Counted from the stretch's first letter, positions 1 to 8,985 are shown. The stretch is DNA of 47,882 bases from Chloroflexota bacterium (GCA_029559155.1 JAKQCM010000200.1:1-47882), one strand, 5' to 3'. The notes: generated from the sequence alone by a model not told the origin. Numbers and translations: made by a program.

Positions 1-74
1 GTCTGAAGTGTAAGGTGGGGTCGGTTTGCAGCATGAAACGCAAGCGGCCCCATAAAAATCATGCCAGGCGACAA

Positions 75-722
75 TCAGCTTTGCAGCCCATGCTTTTGCG
101 CCAACAGGGCAGCCTCTACCCGGCTGCGCACCTGCAGCTTCTGCAGTACATTGGTCATGTAATGCTTGATCGTCTTTTCAGCCAGATGCAGCTTCTCGCC
201 AATTTCCCGATTGGTTAATCCATCGGCCACCAACCCCAAGATTTCGCGCTCCCGATCAGTTAGGCTGCTCAGCGGATCATGCTGTTGGGTTGGGGCATGG
301 GTCATTTCGTAGAGAATGCCGCCGGCCAGCGAAGGCGAGATGTAGACATCCCCTTCAGCTACTGTGCGCACGGCGTTGGAAAGCTCCCTAGCCGACACGC
401 CTTTGAGCACATATCCGCGAGCGCCAGCCTTTAAAGCGGCGATCAGATTATCCTGATCTTCGGATACGGTGAGCATGATAATGCGCACGACAGGCCAGGC
501 GGCCGTGATCCGGCGCGCCGCTGCGATGCCGCCTTCACCGGGCATGGTGATGTCTAACAGCAGCACGTCGGGCAGAAGCTCGGCGGCCAGGGTGAAGGCC
601 TCCTCGCCGGTTCCGGCTTCGCCGATGACGGCGAAATCGGCCACGGTGGCCAAAGACATGGCCACGCCCTGACGAAACAGGGGGTGATCATCGGCGACGA
701 GAATGCGAATTGTATCAGTCAT
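75..722 (-). CDS. NarL/FixJ-family response regulator
   Basis: This 215-residue DNA-binding response regulator has an N-terminal receiver with the acidic pair D11-D12 and phosphoacceptor Asp57 (LLLDITMP). The C-terminal LuxR-type helix-turn-helix is seen as LTDREREILGLVADGLTNRE. The longer frame that opens at 773 is rejected because the receiver begins right at MTDTIRIL (ATG at 720-722). The start overlaps the 3' end of the sensor kinase gene by 8 bp, so the two are translationally coupled and should be a cognate pair. Phosphorylation by that kinase is expected to control DNA binding; the target genes cannot be read from the sequence. Confidence 0.95.
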   Translation of the reverse strand: MTDTIRILVADDHPLFRQGVAMSLATVADFAVIGEAGTGEEAFTLAAELLPDVLLLDITMPGEGGIAAARRITAAWPVVRIIMLTVSEDQDNLIAALKAGARGYVLKGVSARELSNAVRTVAEGDVYISPSLAGGILYEMTHAPTQQHDPLSSLTDREREILGLVADGLTNREIGEKLHLAEKTIKHYMTNVLQKLQVRSRVEAALLAQKHGLQS

Positions 723-2106
723 AAGATTCCTCTGGCATGGAGAGGGCCAGGCTGGCGCGCACGGCCGTGCCATACCCTGGCGTACTCAGCACTTCAAACC
801 GTCCACCCAATAACTCCACTCTTTCGCGCATGCCAACCAGGCCCAAACGGCCGTCTGTTTTAGCTGTTTGCGGATCAAACCCCGGTCCGGCGTCCGTTAT
901 CTCCACCGACAACACCTCATCGCTCACATACCCGTGAACTGTCTGCGCCTTGCCGGCTGCATGACGATACCCATTGGCCAGCGCCTCATGAATCAGCCGG
1001 AACAGGGTTATTTTTACCGGCAGCGGCGCATCCTCCGGTAGGCGGCCAAGAGTAAGCGTTACGGCGCTGCCGCTTTTTTGCTCATAGTCATGAACGGCGC
1101 GCTGAATCGTCTCTGTCAGCGAGATGGGTTCGATGGCCGGCAAACGCAGGCCGGCGGAAATGGTTCGCAGCTCGCTCATGGCCGATTCGATGGCTGTGTA
1201 CACAATGCGAAAGTCCTGTTGCGCGGCCGATGGCACCTCGGTGCAGGCATCGGCCAGCGACTCGATGCGCAGCAGGGCCAGCGCCAGGTCTTGGGCCGGA
1301 CCATCGTGCAAGTCGGCGGAGATGCGGCGCAAGTATTGCTCGTTGAGGGCAGTGGTGCGCCCGGCCGCCCGGCGAACTCTTTCGTGTAGCTGCTCGTTTT
1401 GCGACAATGCGGTGTGCAGTTGGTCCAGGTTGGCTTGCAACGTGGTTTGTTGGGCGATGATGGTGTTGCTGGCCCGGCCGACAAGTCCGGCCAGCAGCAA
1501 ATAGACGGCCAACATAACCATGCCCACTACCAGCCAACTATAGTATTGGGCGGCGCGAATTTCGGCCATCAGGTCTTCAGTTGTCTGGTAAAACTCGGAA
1601 ACGGCAATGATCTGGCCGCTGCCGGCCGCGCGGGCCGGGGCGTAGGTTTCGATGAGTGTGTCCCAATTTTGGCGTTCGTAAGCCTGTTCATTCTTTTCCA
1701 GGCGGCTGACCTCCGAGACGACATCCCCCTGGAATGCTTCGGCCAGCCCCCCCTGAATGACAAACTTTTGCCCGATCAGGTCCGGGTTGGGGCTGTACAC
1801 AATCGCCCCGTCTGGCGACCAGACTTTGAAGGAGACAATTTGCTGTCCCAGGCTGGTCTTGGAGAGCAGACTTTCCAGTTCTTCCAGATTCTCAGCCGAG
1901 AGCGTGTCGCCGGCGGCCAGTTCTTGTAAGTAGGGGGAGATGTAGCTGTTAACATAAAGCGCGGTAACAGCGGCGGTGCGATTGGTAACGGCCGTTTCAA
2001 TCTGCTGGCTGATCCAAAAACCAATAACCACCATGCCGCCCACCATCACCAAAAAACTCACGAGCATATATTGGCGAGCCAGGCTCAATTTTGTAAACGC
2101 AAACAT
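715..2106 (-). CDS. NarX-type membrane sensor histidine kinase (HisKA_3)
   Basis: A 463-residue sensor kinase with one membrane segment near residues 8-29 and a second near 185-205. These flank an extracytoplasmic domain with the VWSPDGAIVYS pattern seen in single-cache-like sensors. A cytoplasmic coiled coil follows, then the HisKA_3 phosphoacceptor motif RRISADLHDGPAQDLALAL, then a HATPase_c domain with DAGPGFD and GLVGMRERV. This architecture is that of NarL-system kinases. I chose the ATG at 2104-2106 over the upstream one at 2124 because GAGAAAAG lies just before it. The gene is transcribed ahead of its regulator and overlaps it. The ligand is unknown. Confidence 0.94.
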   Translation of the reverse strand: MFAFTKLSLARQYMLVSFLVMVGGMVVIGFWISQQIETAVTNRTAAVTALYVNSYISPYLQELAAGDTLSAENLEELESLLSKTSLGQQIVSFKVWSPDGAIVYSPNPDLIGQKFVIQGGLAEAFQGDVVSEVSRLEKNEQAYERQNWDTLIETYAPARAAGSGQIIAVSEFYQTTEDLMAEIRAAQYYSWLVVGMVMLAVYLLLAGLVGRASNTIIAQQTTLQANLDQLHTALSQNEQLHERVRRAAGRTTALNEQYLRRISADLHDGPAQDLALALLRIESLADACTEVPSAAQQDFRIVYTAIESAMSELRTISAGLRLPAIEPISLTETIQRAVHDYEQKSGSAVTLTLGRLPEDAPLPVKITLFRLIHEALANGYRHAAGKAQTVHGYVSDEVLSVEITDAGPGFDPQTAKTDGRLGLVGMRERVELLGGRFEVLSTPGYGTAVRASLALSMPEESYD

Positions 2107-2340
2107 GATCTTTTCTCGATACAAATATCAGGCCGGTGAATGATCCAGGCTGCAACGGCTTACCGACCGAATCTCTCGTCGCTGGTCTGATTATAACGAC
2201 TGCCGGTTGTTGTGGATATGGACGAAGGTCTGAAAAATGATCGCCCGTAGTCTCAGGGCTTCTGCGACCTGTTCCCATTATCCGGGCTGCGCCAAAATTT
2301 TACACTGTGCTGGTGATATTCTTTTGCTGGAGGTTTTGCC

Positions 2341-2886
2341 TTGGACGATGAAATGCAACTGCTCCGTCGGGCGCAAAAATTGGAGCCGGAGGCGTTGGGC
2401 CAAATCCATGATTTGTATTACATGCGGATCTATCGCTATGTGGCTTTTCGGGTGCAGGACCAACATACCGCCGAAGATTTGACCAGCGAGATTTTTTTGC
2501 GTTTGCTGACGGCGCTGCACGATCGGCAGGGGCCGCAGCACACATTGCAGGGCTGGCTGTATGGCGCAGCGGCCAACGTGGTGAAGGAATTTTATCGCCG
2601 CCAGGTCCGGTTGATGACGGCGCCGCTGGCGGAGAATATGGCGGAAAACGGCCGTACCCTCGACGACCAGTACGATCTTACCCTGCTGCGGCAAAATCTG
2701 GCCGCCGTGCTGCAAGACCTGACCGACGACCAGCAAAATGTTCTGGCGCTGCGTTTTGGTTACGAACTGCCCATTCGCGAGGTTGCCCGTTTGTTGGGCA
2801 AAAGCGAAGGTTCCATCAAAATGCTGCAAGCGCGGGCCATTGGCTCTCTTTCGCACCGGCTGGTGGTGCTGGGGGTGGAAGCATGA
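2341..2886 (+). CDS. ECF-type RNA polymerase sigma factor
   Basis: A 181-residue group 4 sigma factor. Region 2 is visible in YMRIYRYVAFRVQDQHTAED with LTSEIFLRLL after it. Region 4 is visible in VLALRFGYELPIREVARLLG followed by KSEGSIKMLQARA, the helix-turn-helix that reads the -35 element. The start is a TTG at 2341: a clear GGAGG at 2329-2333 lies 7 bp upstream and no ATG fits better. It transcribes away from the kinase gene on the left, so the roughly 230 bp between them must hold both promoters. It overlaps the next gene by 4 bp (ATGA), the usual arrangement with an anti-sigma partner. Confidence 0.93.
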   Translation: MDDEMQLLRRAQKLEPEALGQIHDLYYMRIYRYVAFRVQDQHTAEDLTSEIFLRLLTALHDRQGPQHTLQGWLYGAAANVVKEFYRRQVRLMTAPLAENMAENGRTLDDQYDLTLLRQNLAAVLQDLTDDQQNVLALRFGYELPIREVARLLGKSEGSIKMLQARAIGSLSHRLVVLGVEA

Positions 2887-3182
2887 AAATCTTGCAAGAA
2901 AGTATTTTGGTAGACTGCCTGGACCGTTTGGAAGCAGGCGCGACCGTGGCGGAAATTTTGGCCGAGTACCCGGGTCTGACAGAGGAATTGACGCCTTTTT
3001 TGACAACGGCCGTTGCTCTTTCCGCTTATATCCCGCCGCCGCCCGACGCCGCCCAGACGCAGGCGCGGCAGCAATTTCTGGCCGAAGCCGCCGCCTTGCG
3101 CCGCCAGCGTCGAAAAAATTCACCGGCGCAGCGGCTGACCCGCATGTTACGCGCGTTGGTTCTGGGGCAGGCCGTGGGGTAG
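2883..3182 (+). CDS. Short sigma-factor partner, probably a truncated anti-sigma-like protein
   Basis: A 99-residue protein whose ATG overlaps the stop of the ECF sigma gene (ATGA). The N-terminal half, with LVDCLDRLEAGATVAEILAE and YPGLTEELTPFL, resembles the cytoplasmic start of the long anti-sigma-like membrane proteins that commonly follow ECF genes in Chloroflexota. The frame ends at RMLRALVLGQAVG, just where a membrane segment would be expected. The stop sits in a 12-bp direct duplication (GGCCGTGGGGTA twice, about 3171-3194), and the next 170 bp hold no gene. I infer that the C-terminal part was lost, but a short soluble regulator cannot be excluded. Confidence 0.6.
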   Translation: MKILQESILVDCLDRLEAGATVAEILAEYPGLTEELTPFLTTAVALSAYIPPPPDAAQTQARQQFLAEAAALRRQRRKNSPAQRLTRMLRALVLGQAVG

Positions 3183-3371
3183 GCCGTGGGGTAGGTTGGC
3201 GGCCATCCGCCACAGCAAGGGCACAGCGCAGCCGATCAATTTTCAGGCTGCGCGTTACTTTTCTGGCCGAGGCGTCACTATTAGCTGAACGGCCGTTTCG
3301 CCACACGTTTTCTTCCCCCGGCGGCCAAAAATTCAAACTTCCTTTGCGCCACAGAATTGAGAGACAAACCG

Positions 3372-4889
3372 ATGACTGACCATTCTCTATTTCCCACCAA
3401 CTCAGGACAGCCCGGAGCCATTTGGCCGGCGCTGAAGGCAGGCATTCGCCGCCTGGATTGGGCCGCGCTGGCCGCCTTTGTGCTGCCGCTGCTGCTCTAC
3501 CGGCAAACGTTGGCTCCCACAATTTACAACCTGGACAGCGCGGAGTTCACCACGGCCGTGGCCACCAACGGCCTGGTGCGCGCCACCGGCTACCCGCTCT
3601 ATCTGGCGTTGGGCAAACTGTGGACGTGGCTGCCTCTCAGTGCCGACATGGGCTACCGGCTCAATCTGTTTTCGGCGGTGTGCGGCGCAGCCACCATCTT
3701 TCTGGCCGATAGAATTTTGCGCAAGCTGCACGTGGGGGCTTGGGCGCGGCTGGGCGCGTTGGGATTACTGGCCACCGCGCCTTATTTTTGGTCGCTCTCC
3801 CTGGTAGCGGAGGTGTACACGCTGCATACGGCCATGATGGCCGGCGTCATCCTGGCGCTGCTGCATTGGGCCGATGCGCCATCTCCGGCGCGATTGGCCC
3901 TGCCTGTGCTGCTGATGACCCTCAGTCTGGGCAATCACGCGGCCACCGTTTTGCTCGTTCCCGGCTGCCTCTGGTTTGTCCTGACACGCCATCCCCGCCA
4001 GCTTGCCGATGGGCGCATCTGGTTGGCCAGCAGCGCAGCGATCATTTTAGGCGCGGCTGTCTTTCTAACGCTCCCTTTGCGTTATGCCCAGCAACCGGCC
4101 TTCAATTATGCCGGCGTCTATGACGCGCACGGCCGTTTTGTCCCCGTCAACTTGCAAACGGCTGAGGGTCTGGTCTGGCTGCTTACCGGAGAAAGTTTTT
4201 CCGGGCAGATGTTTGGCTATGCGTGGGCTGAAGTGGGCGGGCAGGTGGGGGCATACGGCCGTCAATTGGGACTGGCGTTTTTAGGCATCGGTTTGGGGCC
4301 GGGCGTGGCCGGGTTGTTTGTGCTTCTGCGTCGTGATTGGCGGCTCGGCGGCCTGTTGCTGCTGATGTTTATCGCTAACGCCATTTTCTACATCAATTAC
4401 CGCGTGATAGATAAAAACACCATGTATTTACCCACTTACCTGATCTGGGCGTTGTGGCTGGGCATTGGCTGCCAGGTTTTGTTGGATTTGTGGGGCTCTG
4501 CGGCGGGGCGTGTGTGGGCGCTGCGCGGTGTGCTGGCAACGGCCGTTCTTCTGGCCGTCATCAGCAATTGGCATTTGGTGGATTTATCGGCCGATTGGAG
4601 TACGCGGGAGCAAAGCGAAGCCATTCTGAGCGAGGTTGAACCGAATGCCCTGGTGCTGGGCTGGTGGGACACCATCCCAGCCATCCAATATTTGCAGCTT
4701 GTGGAAGGCCAGCGTCCTGACGTGCTGGCAGTCAACCGCTTTCTGATCAGCGGTGAGGATATGAATGCGCTTATCTTACAGGAAATCGACCGTCGTCCGG
4801 TCTACATCAACAATCCGTCCATCGAACTGCTGGGTGTGGCGCGGGCAACGGCCGTTGGTCCATTGTATCGTCTCGAATCGCGAGAATAA
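3372..4889 (+). CDS. DUF2723 (GT117-like) membrane glycosyltransferase
   Basis: A 505-residue polytopic protein of the DUF2723 family, relatives of protein O-mannosyltransferases that use a lipid-linked sugar. The N-terminal signature is clear: a first membrane helix, then APTIYNLDSAEFTTAVATNG with the conserved Asp and Glu on the outer face, then RATGYPLYLALGKLW. About ten more hydrophobic segments follow, and a soluble C-terminal part from about residue 400. The ATG at 3372 is preferred over an upstream TTG because GAGAGA lies 8 bp before it. It heads a group with a secreted protein and a second glycosyltransferase, suggesting glycosylation of exported proteins or cell-surface material. The acceptor is unknown. 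Confidence 0.88.
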   Translation: MTDHSLFPTNSGQPGAIWPALKAGIRRLDWAALAAFVLPLLLYRQTLAPTIYNLDSAEFTTAVATNGLVRATGYPLYLALGKLWTWLPLSADMGYRLNLFSAVCGAATIFLADRILRKLHVGAWARLGALGLLATAPYFWSLSLVAEVYTLHTAMMAGVILALLHWADAPSPARLALPVLLMTLSLGNHAATVLLVPGCLWFVLTRHPRQLADGRIWLASSAAIILGAAVFLTLPLRYAQQPAFNYAGVYDAHGRFVPVNLQTAEGLVWLLTGESFSGQMFGYAWAEVGGQVGAYGRQLGLAFLGIGLGPGVAGLFVLLRRDWRLGGLLLLMFIANAIFYINYRVIDKNTMYLPTYLIWALWLGIGCQVLLDLWGSAAGRVWALRGVLATAVLLAVISNWHLVDLSADWSTREQSEAILSEVEPNALVLGWWDTIPAIQYLQLVEGQRPDVLAVNRFLISGEDMNALILQEIDRRPVYINNPSIELLGVARATAVGPLYRLESRE

Positions 4890-4911
4890 ATCACAACCTG
4901 AGGAGGTATGT

Positions 4912-5385
4912 ATGAAACGAGTTAATCGCGAAACCACTTTTCGGTCAATCATTACCCTGACCATTTTGTTATCCGGAATGGCGCTGATCCCGTTCATCGA
5001 TCGGCCCGTAACAGCTATTGGCTGGAAATCGTTTGCCGGTATTTACGCGCCGGTTCTGGCAGTAAACGCGGCGACCGGCGCGCCGGGCAGTGTGTTTGGC
5101 TTTAGCGGCAGTAATTATCCGCCCAACAGCCCGGCAACCATCTATGTGAATGGCCAGTCGCGGGGAACCATCACCACAAGCGCGGCGGGAACGGCCGATT
5201 TCCTGGTCAGCACCTACGGCGCGCCCATCGGCCGGTATGATGTCACTCTGGAAGTGAACATCAACGCCTCGGCCACCAACGGCTTCGACCTGGACGACAG
5301 TGCGCCGCTGCAAACAGCGCCGCCTTCATCCGCGCCGGTTGTTTTTGTGAAGAGTACGTTGTTTTTACCCGCTATTCTCCAGTAA
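4912..5385 (+). CDS. Secreted protein with an Ig-like/TIG-like domain
   Basis: A 157-residue exported protein. Residues 1-32 form a signal peptide (basic MKRVNRETTFR, then a hydrophobic stretch ending near RPVTA). The remainder looks like one beta-sandwich domain: GAPGSVFGFSGSNYPPNSPA and IYVNGQSRGTITTSAAG are typical of IPT/TIG-like folds. The C-terminus ends in STLFLPAILQ, a hydrophobic FLP-type tail that I recall from other exported Chloroflexota proteins. AGGAGG at 4901-4906 sets the start. It lies 22 bp after the DUF2723 gene and is probably co-transcribed with it, so it could be a glycosylation substrate; that is inference. Confidence 0.8.
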   Translation: MKRVNRETTFRSIITLTILLSGMALIPFIDRPVTAIGWKSFAGIYAPVLAVNAATGAPGSVFGFSGSNYPPNSPATIYVNGQSRGTITTSAAGTADFLVSTYGAPIGRYDVTLEVNINASATNGFDLDDSAPLQTAPPSSAPVVFVKSTLFLPAILQ

Positions 5386-5405
5386 TGGTTTGACAATGCG
5401 GCGGA

Positions 5406-5437
5406 GATAGACGGCCGTTGGCCAACGGCCGTCTGTC
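5406..5437. repeat. Long perfect palindrome built from two ACGGCCGT octamers
   Basis: Positions 5409-5434 are a perfect 26-bp palindrome made of two ACGGCCGT octamers in the arrangement ACGGCCGT-TGGCCA-ACGGCCGT. The pairing extends to 5406 and 5437 across one G-U-type pair. It lies between the stop of the secreted-protein gene and the start of the PIG-V-like gene. As RNA it would form a very stable hairpin. There is no T-run after it, so a classical terminator is not supported; it could stabilise or process the transcript. Confidence 0.75.
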
Positions 5438-5457
5438 TTGCCAGGGGCAACCTCAAC

Positions 5458-6690
5458 ATGGCAGATTTGCAGATTGAACACGCCACCGCCACCGAGCCGA
5501 AATGGGCAGCGGCACGAACGCGCAGCCTGGCGCTGCCGCGCTGGCTTTGGCTGCCACTGCTGCTCTTTGTGCTAACCCGTCTGGGCATTGCGCTGATCGT
5601 GTATCTGGCCGTTCCACTCATTCCGGATTCAACCACGCCGCCGATTTACCATCTGCGGCCGCCGGACAACATTCTTTTGGATGCGTTTGGCAGTCGGTGG
5701 GACACCGGTTTTTATGTGAGCATTGCCGAGGAAGGTTACCGTTACGAGGGCGTGCCGCTGCCATCCGTGGCTTTTTTCCCACTGCTGCCCCTGCTGATGC
5801 GGGCCTTGACGGCGTTCGGCGGCGACGCAGTGACCGCCGGTTTGTTCATCAGCAACGCTGCGTTAGCCCTGACGGCCGTGCTCTTTTACCGTCTGGCGGA
5901 AGAACAGTGGGGCACGGCCGTAGCCGAACGCGCCATTTGGTACTGGCTTATTTTCCCCACCGCCTTTTTTGGTTCGGCCATTTATTCCGAATCGTTGTTT
6001 TTGTTGACGGCCGTGGGCGCATTTTACGCCGCCCGTCGGGGATATTGGGAGATTGCGGCGCTGCTGGGCATGTTGGCGACACTCACCCGTTTTGTGGGGC
6101 TGATCATTGCCCCGATGCTGGTGGTGGAATGGTGGATGCAGCGGCGACTATCCTGGCAAAACAGACCAGAAGGGGAACGGCCGTCCTTTTTAGCCTTGCT
6201 GGGGTTAGCCATCATTCCTCTCGGAACCGGCATGTACATGGCCTACCTCTGGCGCACCTTTGGCGATCCCCTGGCCTTTGTGCATGGCGCGGCCGCCTGG
6301 CAGCGCGTGCCTCAGTCCCCGCTGATCACAATCGCCACTCTGCTGCAGCGCCCCGCTGAAGGCTGGTTGGCGGCGTTGTGGGCTGGCCGCCTGCACATCG
6401 ACAACTGGCTCGATTTCACCTTTGTGCTTCTATTTTTTGTTTTGGGGTTAGTCTTGTTGGCTAAAAAGCGGTGGAGCGAAGCGGCGTTTGTGCTGTTGGG
6501 CGTGTTGATTCCCTTCAGTTCCGGTTTGCTGATGAGCCAGCGGCGGTATGTGTGGGTGTTGTTTCCGGTGTTTGTTTTGCTGGCGCAGTGGGGGAAACGG
6601 CCGTGGTTGGATAAAACCATTAACATACTCTTTCTTCTCGGGCTGGCCCTGTTCAGCGCCTTATTTGCCAACGGGTATTTGGTGGGTTAA
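5458..6690 (+). CDS. PIG-V-like mannosyltransferase family membrane protein
   Basis: A 410-residue polytopic protein resembling the PIG-V/GPI mannosyltransferase II family and its bacterial relatives, dolichyl/polyprenyl-phosphate-sugar dependent GT-C enzymes. Family signatures are SRWDTGFYVSIAEEGY after the first membrane helix (a catalytic Asp is expected in RWD), VAFFPLLPLLMRAL, and FPTAFFGSAIYSESLFLL. About nine or ten hydrophobic segments follow. The ribosome-binding site before ATG 5458 is weak. It follows the DUF2723 gene and the secreted protein on the same strand, supporting a small surface-glycosylation unit. The sugar transferred is not known. Confidence 0.85.
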   Translation: MADLQIEHATATEPKWAAARTRSLALPRWLWLPLLLFVLTRLGIALIVYLAVPLIPDSTTPPIYHLRPPDNILLDAFGSRWDTGFYVSIAEEGYRYEGVPLPSVAFFPLLPLLMRALTAFGGDAVTAGLFISNAALALTAVLFYRLAEEQWGTAVAERAIWYWLIFPTAFFGSAIYSESLFLLTAVGAFYAARRGYWEIAALLGMLATLTRFVGLIIAPMLVVEWWMQRRLSWQNRPEGERPSFLALLGLAIIPLGTGMYMAYLWRTFGDPLAFVHGAAAWQRVPQSPLITIATLLQRPAEGWLAALWAGRLHIDNWLDFTFVLLFFVLGLVLLAKKRWSEAAFVLLGVLIPFSSGLLMSQRRYVWVLFPVFVLLAQWGKRPWLDKTINILFLLGLALFSALFANGYLVG

Positions 6691-6762
6691 GCCCGGACAA
6701 ACCGCGCCATCGTGATTCTTTCAGGCAGCCGGCTCAATTGAACTTGGCTTGATGCGAGAAAT

Positions 6763-8187
6763 TCATGACCGGCGTCGGGCCAGCGTAAACCAGAAGACCG
6801 CCCCCTGATCCGGGGCGCTTTCCACGCCGATTTGCCCACCATGCGCCTCCACGATAGACCTGGCCACAGCCAGGCCAAGGCCGCTGCCGCTGCCATCCGC
6901 TGCGCGCGCGCGCCCCTGGTCGACACGATAAAAGCGCTCGAACACGTTGGTTCTATCTTCTGGGGGAATGCCGGGGCCGGTATCTTCCACCGCTACCCGA
7001 ATCCAACCGGCTTCAAGCGCCAGCCGAATCGTCACCGATCCGCCATCTGGCGTGTACCGCAAGGCGTTTGCCAGCAAATTCATGAACACCTGCTGCACCC
7101 GCTGGCGGTCGGCATTTACTGCGGGCAACCCATCAGGGCTGTCGATGACCAGAGAAATCGCCCGTGCAGCGGCCGTGGACTGAAACGCTTCGGCAGATTG
7201 GGCAGCCAGGGCATGGAGATCGGTTGGTTGCATATTCAGAGAAAGCTGGCCTGTTTCGGCCAGGGTAAGCTGGCGCAAATCTTCCACCAGCCGCCGCAGC
7301 AGCAGCGTTTTATCCAGGATAGGATCCAGCGCATCAATCGTCAGCGGAAAAACGCCGTCTTGCAGCGCTTCGATATTGCCTTGAATGACGGTTAGAGGGG
7401 TGCGCAGTTCATGGGCGATGTCGGCGGTCATTTGGTTGCGTAGTGTTTCGGCCCGCGCCAGGCGTTGGGTCATCTGGTTAAACGCCAGGCCAAGATCGCC
7501 AATTTCGTCTCCCGGAGCGACATTGACTTGTTGGGTCAGGTTACCGGCGGCGATTTTCTGGGCGGCGTCTGTGAGCTGTTGTAACGGCCGTACCACCTGC
7601 CACACAATCAGCCCGCCGAAAAACAACGCCAGTGCGCCGGCCGCCAGCAACGACAGCAAAATTGCTTGATTGACGTGTTTGATGAAAACCTCGTTTTGTT
7701 TGGTGGATTGCAGGGAGGCGGTGACCAGCACTGTGCCGACGGTTTGTTCGCCGTGCAAAATGGGCACGCCATTTTGTTGCAGCAAATCGGCGGGCAGCTG
7801 CTGCCCCACCATTTCGTTTTCGGTGTCGGCCAGGACACGGCCGTTCTCATCCACCAGCAGCAGACGGTTGCCCATCATCGACCACATGCCCAACATGCCA
7901 TTGCCTTGCCCGCGACGCATCATACCGCCCATGGTATCGCGGGAATCAGGCGCGAAAAGCGCTTCCACGCCAGACCAAGAGTTTTGCCCGGCGTAAAAAT
8001 TAGACAAAACCGGCGCCAACAATTCGGCCTGATGACGGCTGCTGCTGGTGGTGTAGACGGTAAATTGAGCGGCTGTGGTTTGCCGGGTCAGCCAAATTGT
8101 GACCAATCCGCCGGCGATGATCACCATCAGGAAGGCTAGCATGAGCCGGGCAAACAAACCCAGGCGAAAGGGATTAGAGCGTTTCAT
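6763..8187 (-). CDS. HAMP-containing sensor histidine kinase with a Met-rich sensor loop
   Basis: A 474-residue kinase of the BaeS/CpxA type. Membrane segments lie at about residues 12-33 and 176-199, enclosing an extracytoplasmic domain. A HAMP domain follows (about 198-252), then HisKA with DIAHELRTPLTVIQGN (His259), then HATPase_c with NLLANALRYTPDGG, DTGPGIP and GSGLGLAVA. The sensor loop contains a methionine cluster at residues 81-107 (TMGGMM, GMLGMWSMMG), of the sort that can bind copper or silver. The start overlaps its regulator gene by 14 bp. A neighbouring secreted protein is also Met-rich, so metal sensing is a reasonable but unproven idea. Confidence 0.94.
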   Translation of the reverse strand: MKRSNPFRLGLFARLMLAFLMVIIAGGLVTIWLTRQTTAAQFTVYTTSSSRHQAELLAPVLSNFYAGQNSWSGVEALFAPDSRDTMGGMMRRGQGNGMLGMWSMMGNRLLLVDENGRVLADTENEMVGQQLPADLLQQNGVPILHGEQTVGTVLVTASLQSTKQNEVFIKHVNQAILLSLLAAGALALFFGGLIVWQVVRPLQQLTDAAQKIAAGNLTQQVNVAPGDEIGDLGLAFNQMTQRLARAETLRNQMTADIAHELRTPLTVIQGNIEALQDGVFPLTIDALDPILDKTLLLRRLVEDLRQLTLAETGQLSLNMQPTDLHALAAQSAEAFQSTAAARAISLVIDSPDGLPAVNADRQRVQQVFMNLLANALRYTPDGGSVTIRLALEAGWIRVAVEDTGPGIPPEDRTNVFERFYRVDQGRARAADGSGSGLGLAVARSIVEAHGGQIGVESAPDQGAVFWFTLARRRS

Positions 8188-8884
8188 TCAATTTATACCC
8201 TACGCCAAACACTGTGAGGATCAATTGCGGTTCGCCAGGGTCTGGCTCGATTTTGGCGCGCAAATTTTTGATGTGGCTGTCGACGGTGCGTTCCAGGCCG
8301 GCGTAGTCGATGCCGAGCAAGTCGATGAGTTGGCTGCGGTTAAAGACGCGCCCCGGCTCGCTGGCCATCGCTTGCAGCAAAGTGAATTCGGTGGGCGTGA
8401 GATTGGGGGAACGGCCGTCTATTTCGACCACGTGCCGCGCCAAATCGATCATCATCGGTCCCACAACAATTTGCGTGGGCGCGCTTGCGACAGGAGTAAT
8501 ACGCCGCAGCACAGCGCGGATCCGCGCCACCAGTTCACGCGGGCTAAATGGTTTGGGCACATAATCGTCCGCGCCCAGCTCCAGGCCAATGATCCGGTCA
8601 GTTTCTTCCACTCTGGCGGTGAGCATTATGATAGGAGTTTGGCCCAGCGGCGGCGGCATTTGCCGGATGGCGCGAGCGACATCCAAACCGTCCAGCGGTT
8701 GTCTGTCGGCTGGCGTAGGTAAATTCAGGTCCAGCACCACCAGGTCTGGCTTTTCCTGGCGAAAAAGCTGTAAGGCGCGGGAACCATCGTAGGCCGACAC
8801 CACGCGGTATCCGGCCTGCTCCAGATAACCGCGGGTAATTCGGATAATTTCCGGTTCGTCGTCTACGAGGAGAATGGTATTCAT
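8174..8884 (-). CDS. OmpR/PhoB-family response regulator
   Basis: A 236-residue regulator with an N-terminal receiver (acidic D8-D9, phosphoacceptor Asp52 in LVVLDLNLP, Lys in DDYVPKPFSPREL) and a C-terminal winged helix (LTPTEFTLLQAMASEPGRVF, RTVDSHIKNLRAKIEPD). Compared with most OmpR receivers it has about six extra residues after the phosphorylation site (TPADRQPLDGLD). It is transcribed ahead of and overlaps the cognate kinase gene. It lies 101 bp downstream of the secreted Met-rich gene, from which it is separated by a terminator, so the pair probably has its own promoter. Confidence 0.95.
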   Translation of the reverse strand: MNTILLVDDEPEIIRITRGYLEQAGYRVVSAYDGSRALQLFRQEKPDLVVLDLNLPTPADRQPLDGLDVARAIRQMPPPLGQTPIIMLTARVEETDRIIGLELGADDYVPKPFSPRELVARIRAVLRRITPVASAPTQIVVGPMMIDLARHVVEIDGRSPNLTPTEFTLLQAMASEPGRVFNRSQLIDLLGIDYAGLERTVDSHIKNLRAKIEPDPGEPQLILTVFGVGYKLNETL

Positions 8885-8925
8885 GCGTCTATTATGCCTC
8901 AGATCGCACGCGGAACCATGGGCGC

Positions 8926-8964
8926 AAAAAAAGCGGAGATCGCCTGGGTTTAGACGATCTCCGC
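8926..8964 (-). terminator. Rho-independent terminator after the Met-rich secreted protein gene
   Basis: On the minus strand a perfect 10-bp stem (GCGGAGATCG at 8933-8942 paired with CGATCTCCGC at 8955-8964) with a 12-nt loop is followed by seven T residues (8932-8926). It lies 22 bp beyond the stop of the gene that ends at 8986 and upstream of the response regulator gene, so it separates the two transcription units. Confidence 0.9.
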
Positions 8965-8985
8965 CTGTTATGCCTGGGTAGCAAC

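Noticed and set aside
2278-3522. 414-residue minus-strand frame opposite the ECF sigma gene
   Set aside because: It is low in recognisable domains and lies opposite a well-supported sigma factor and the start of the DUF2723 gene; it looks like a GC-driven shadow frame.
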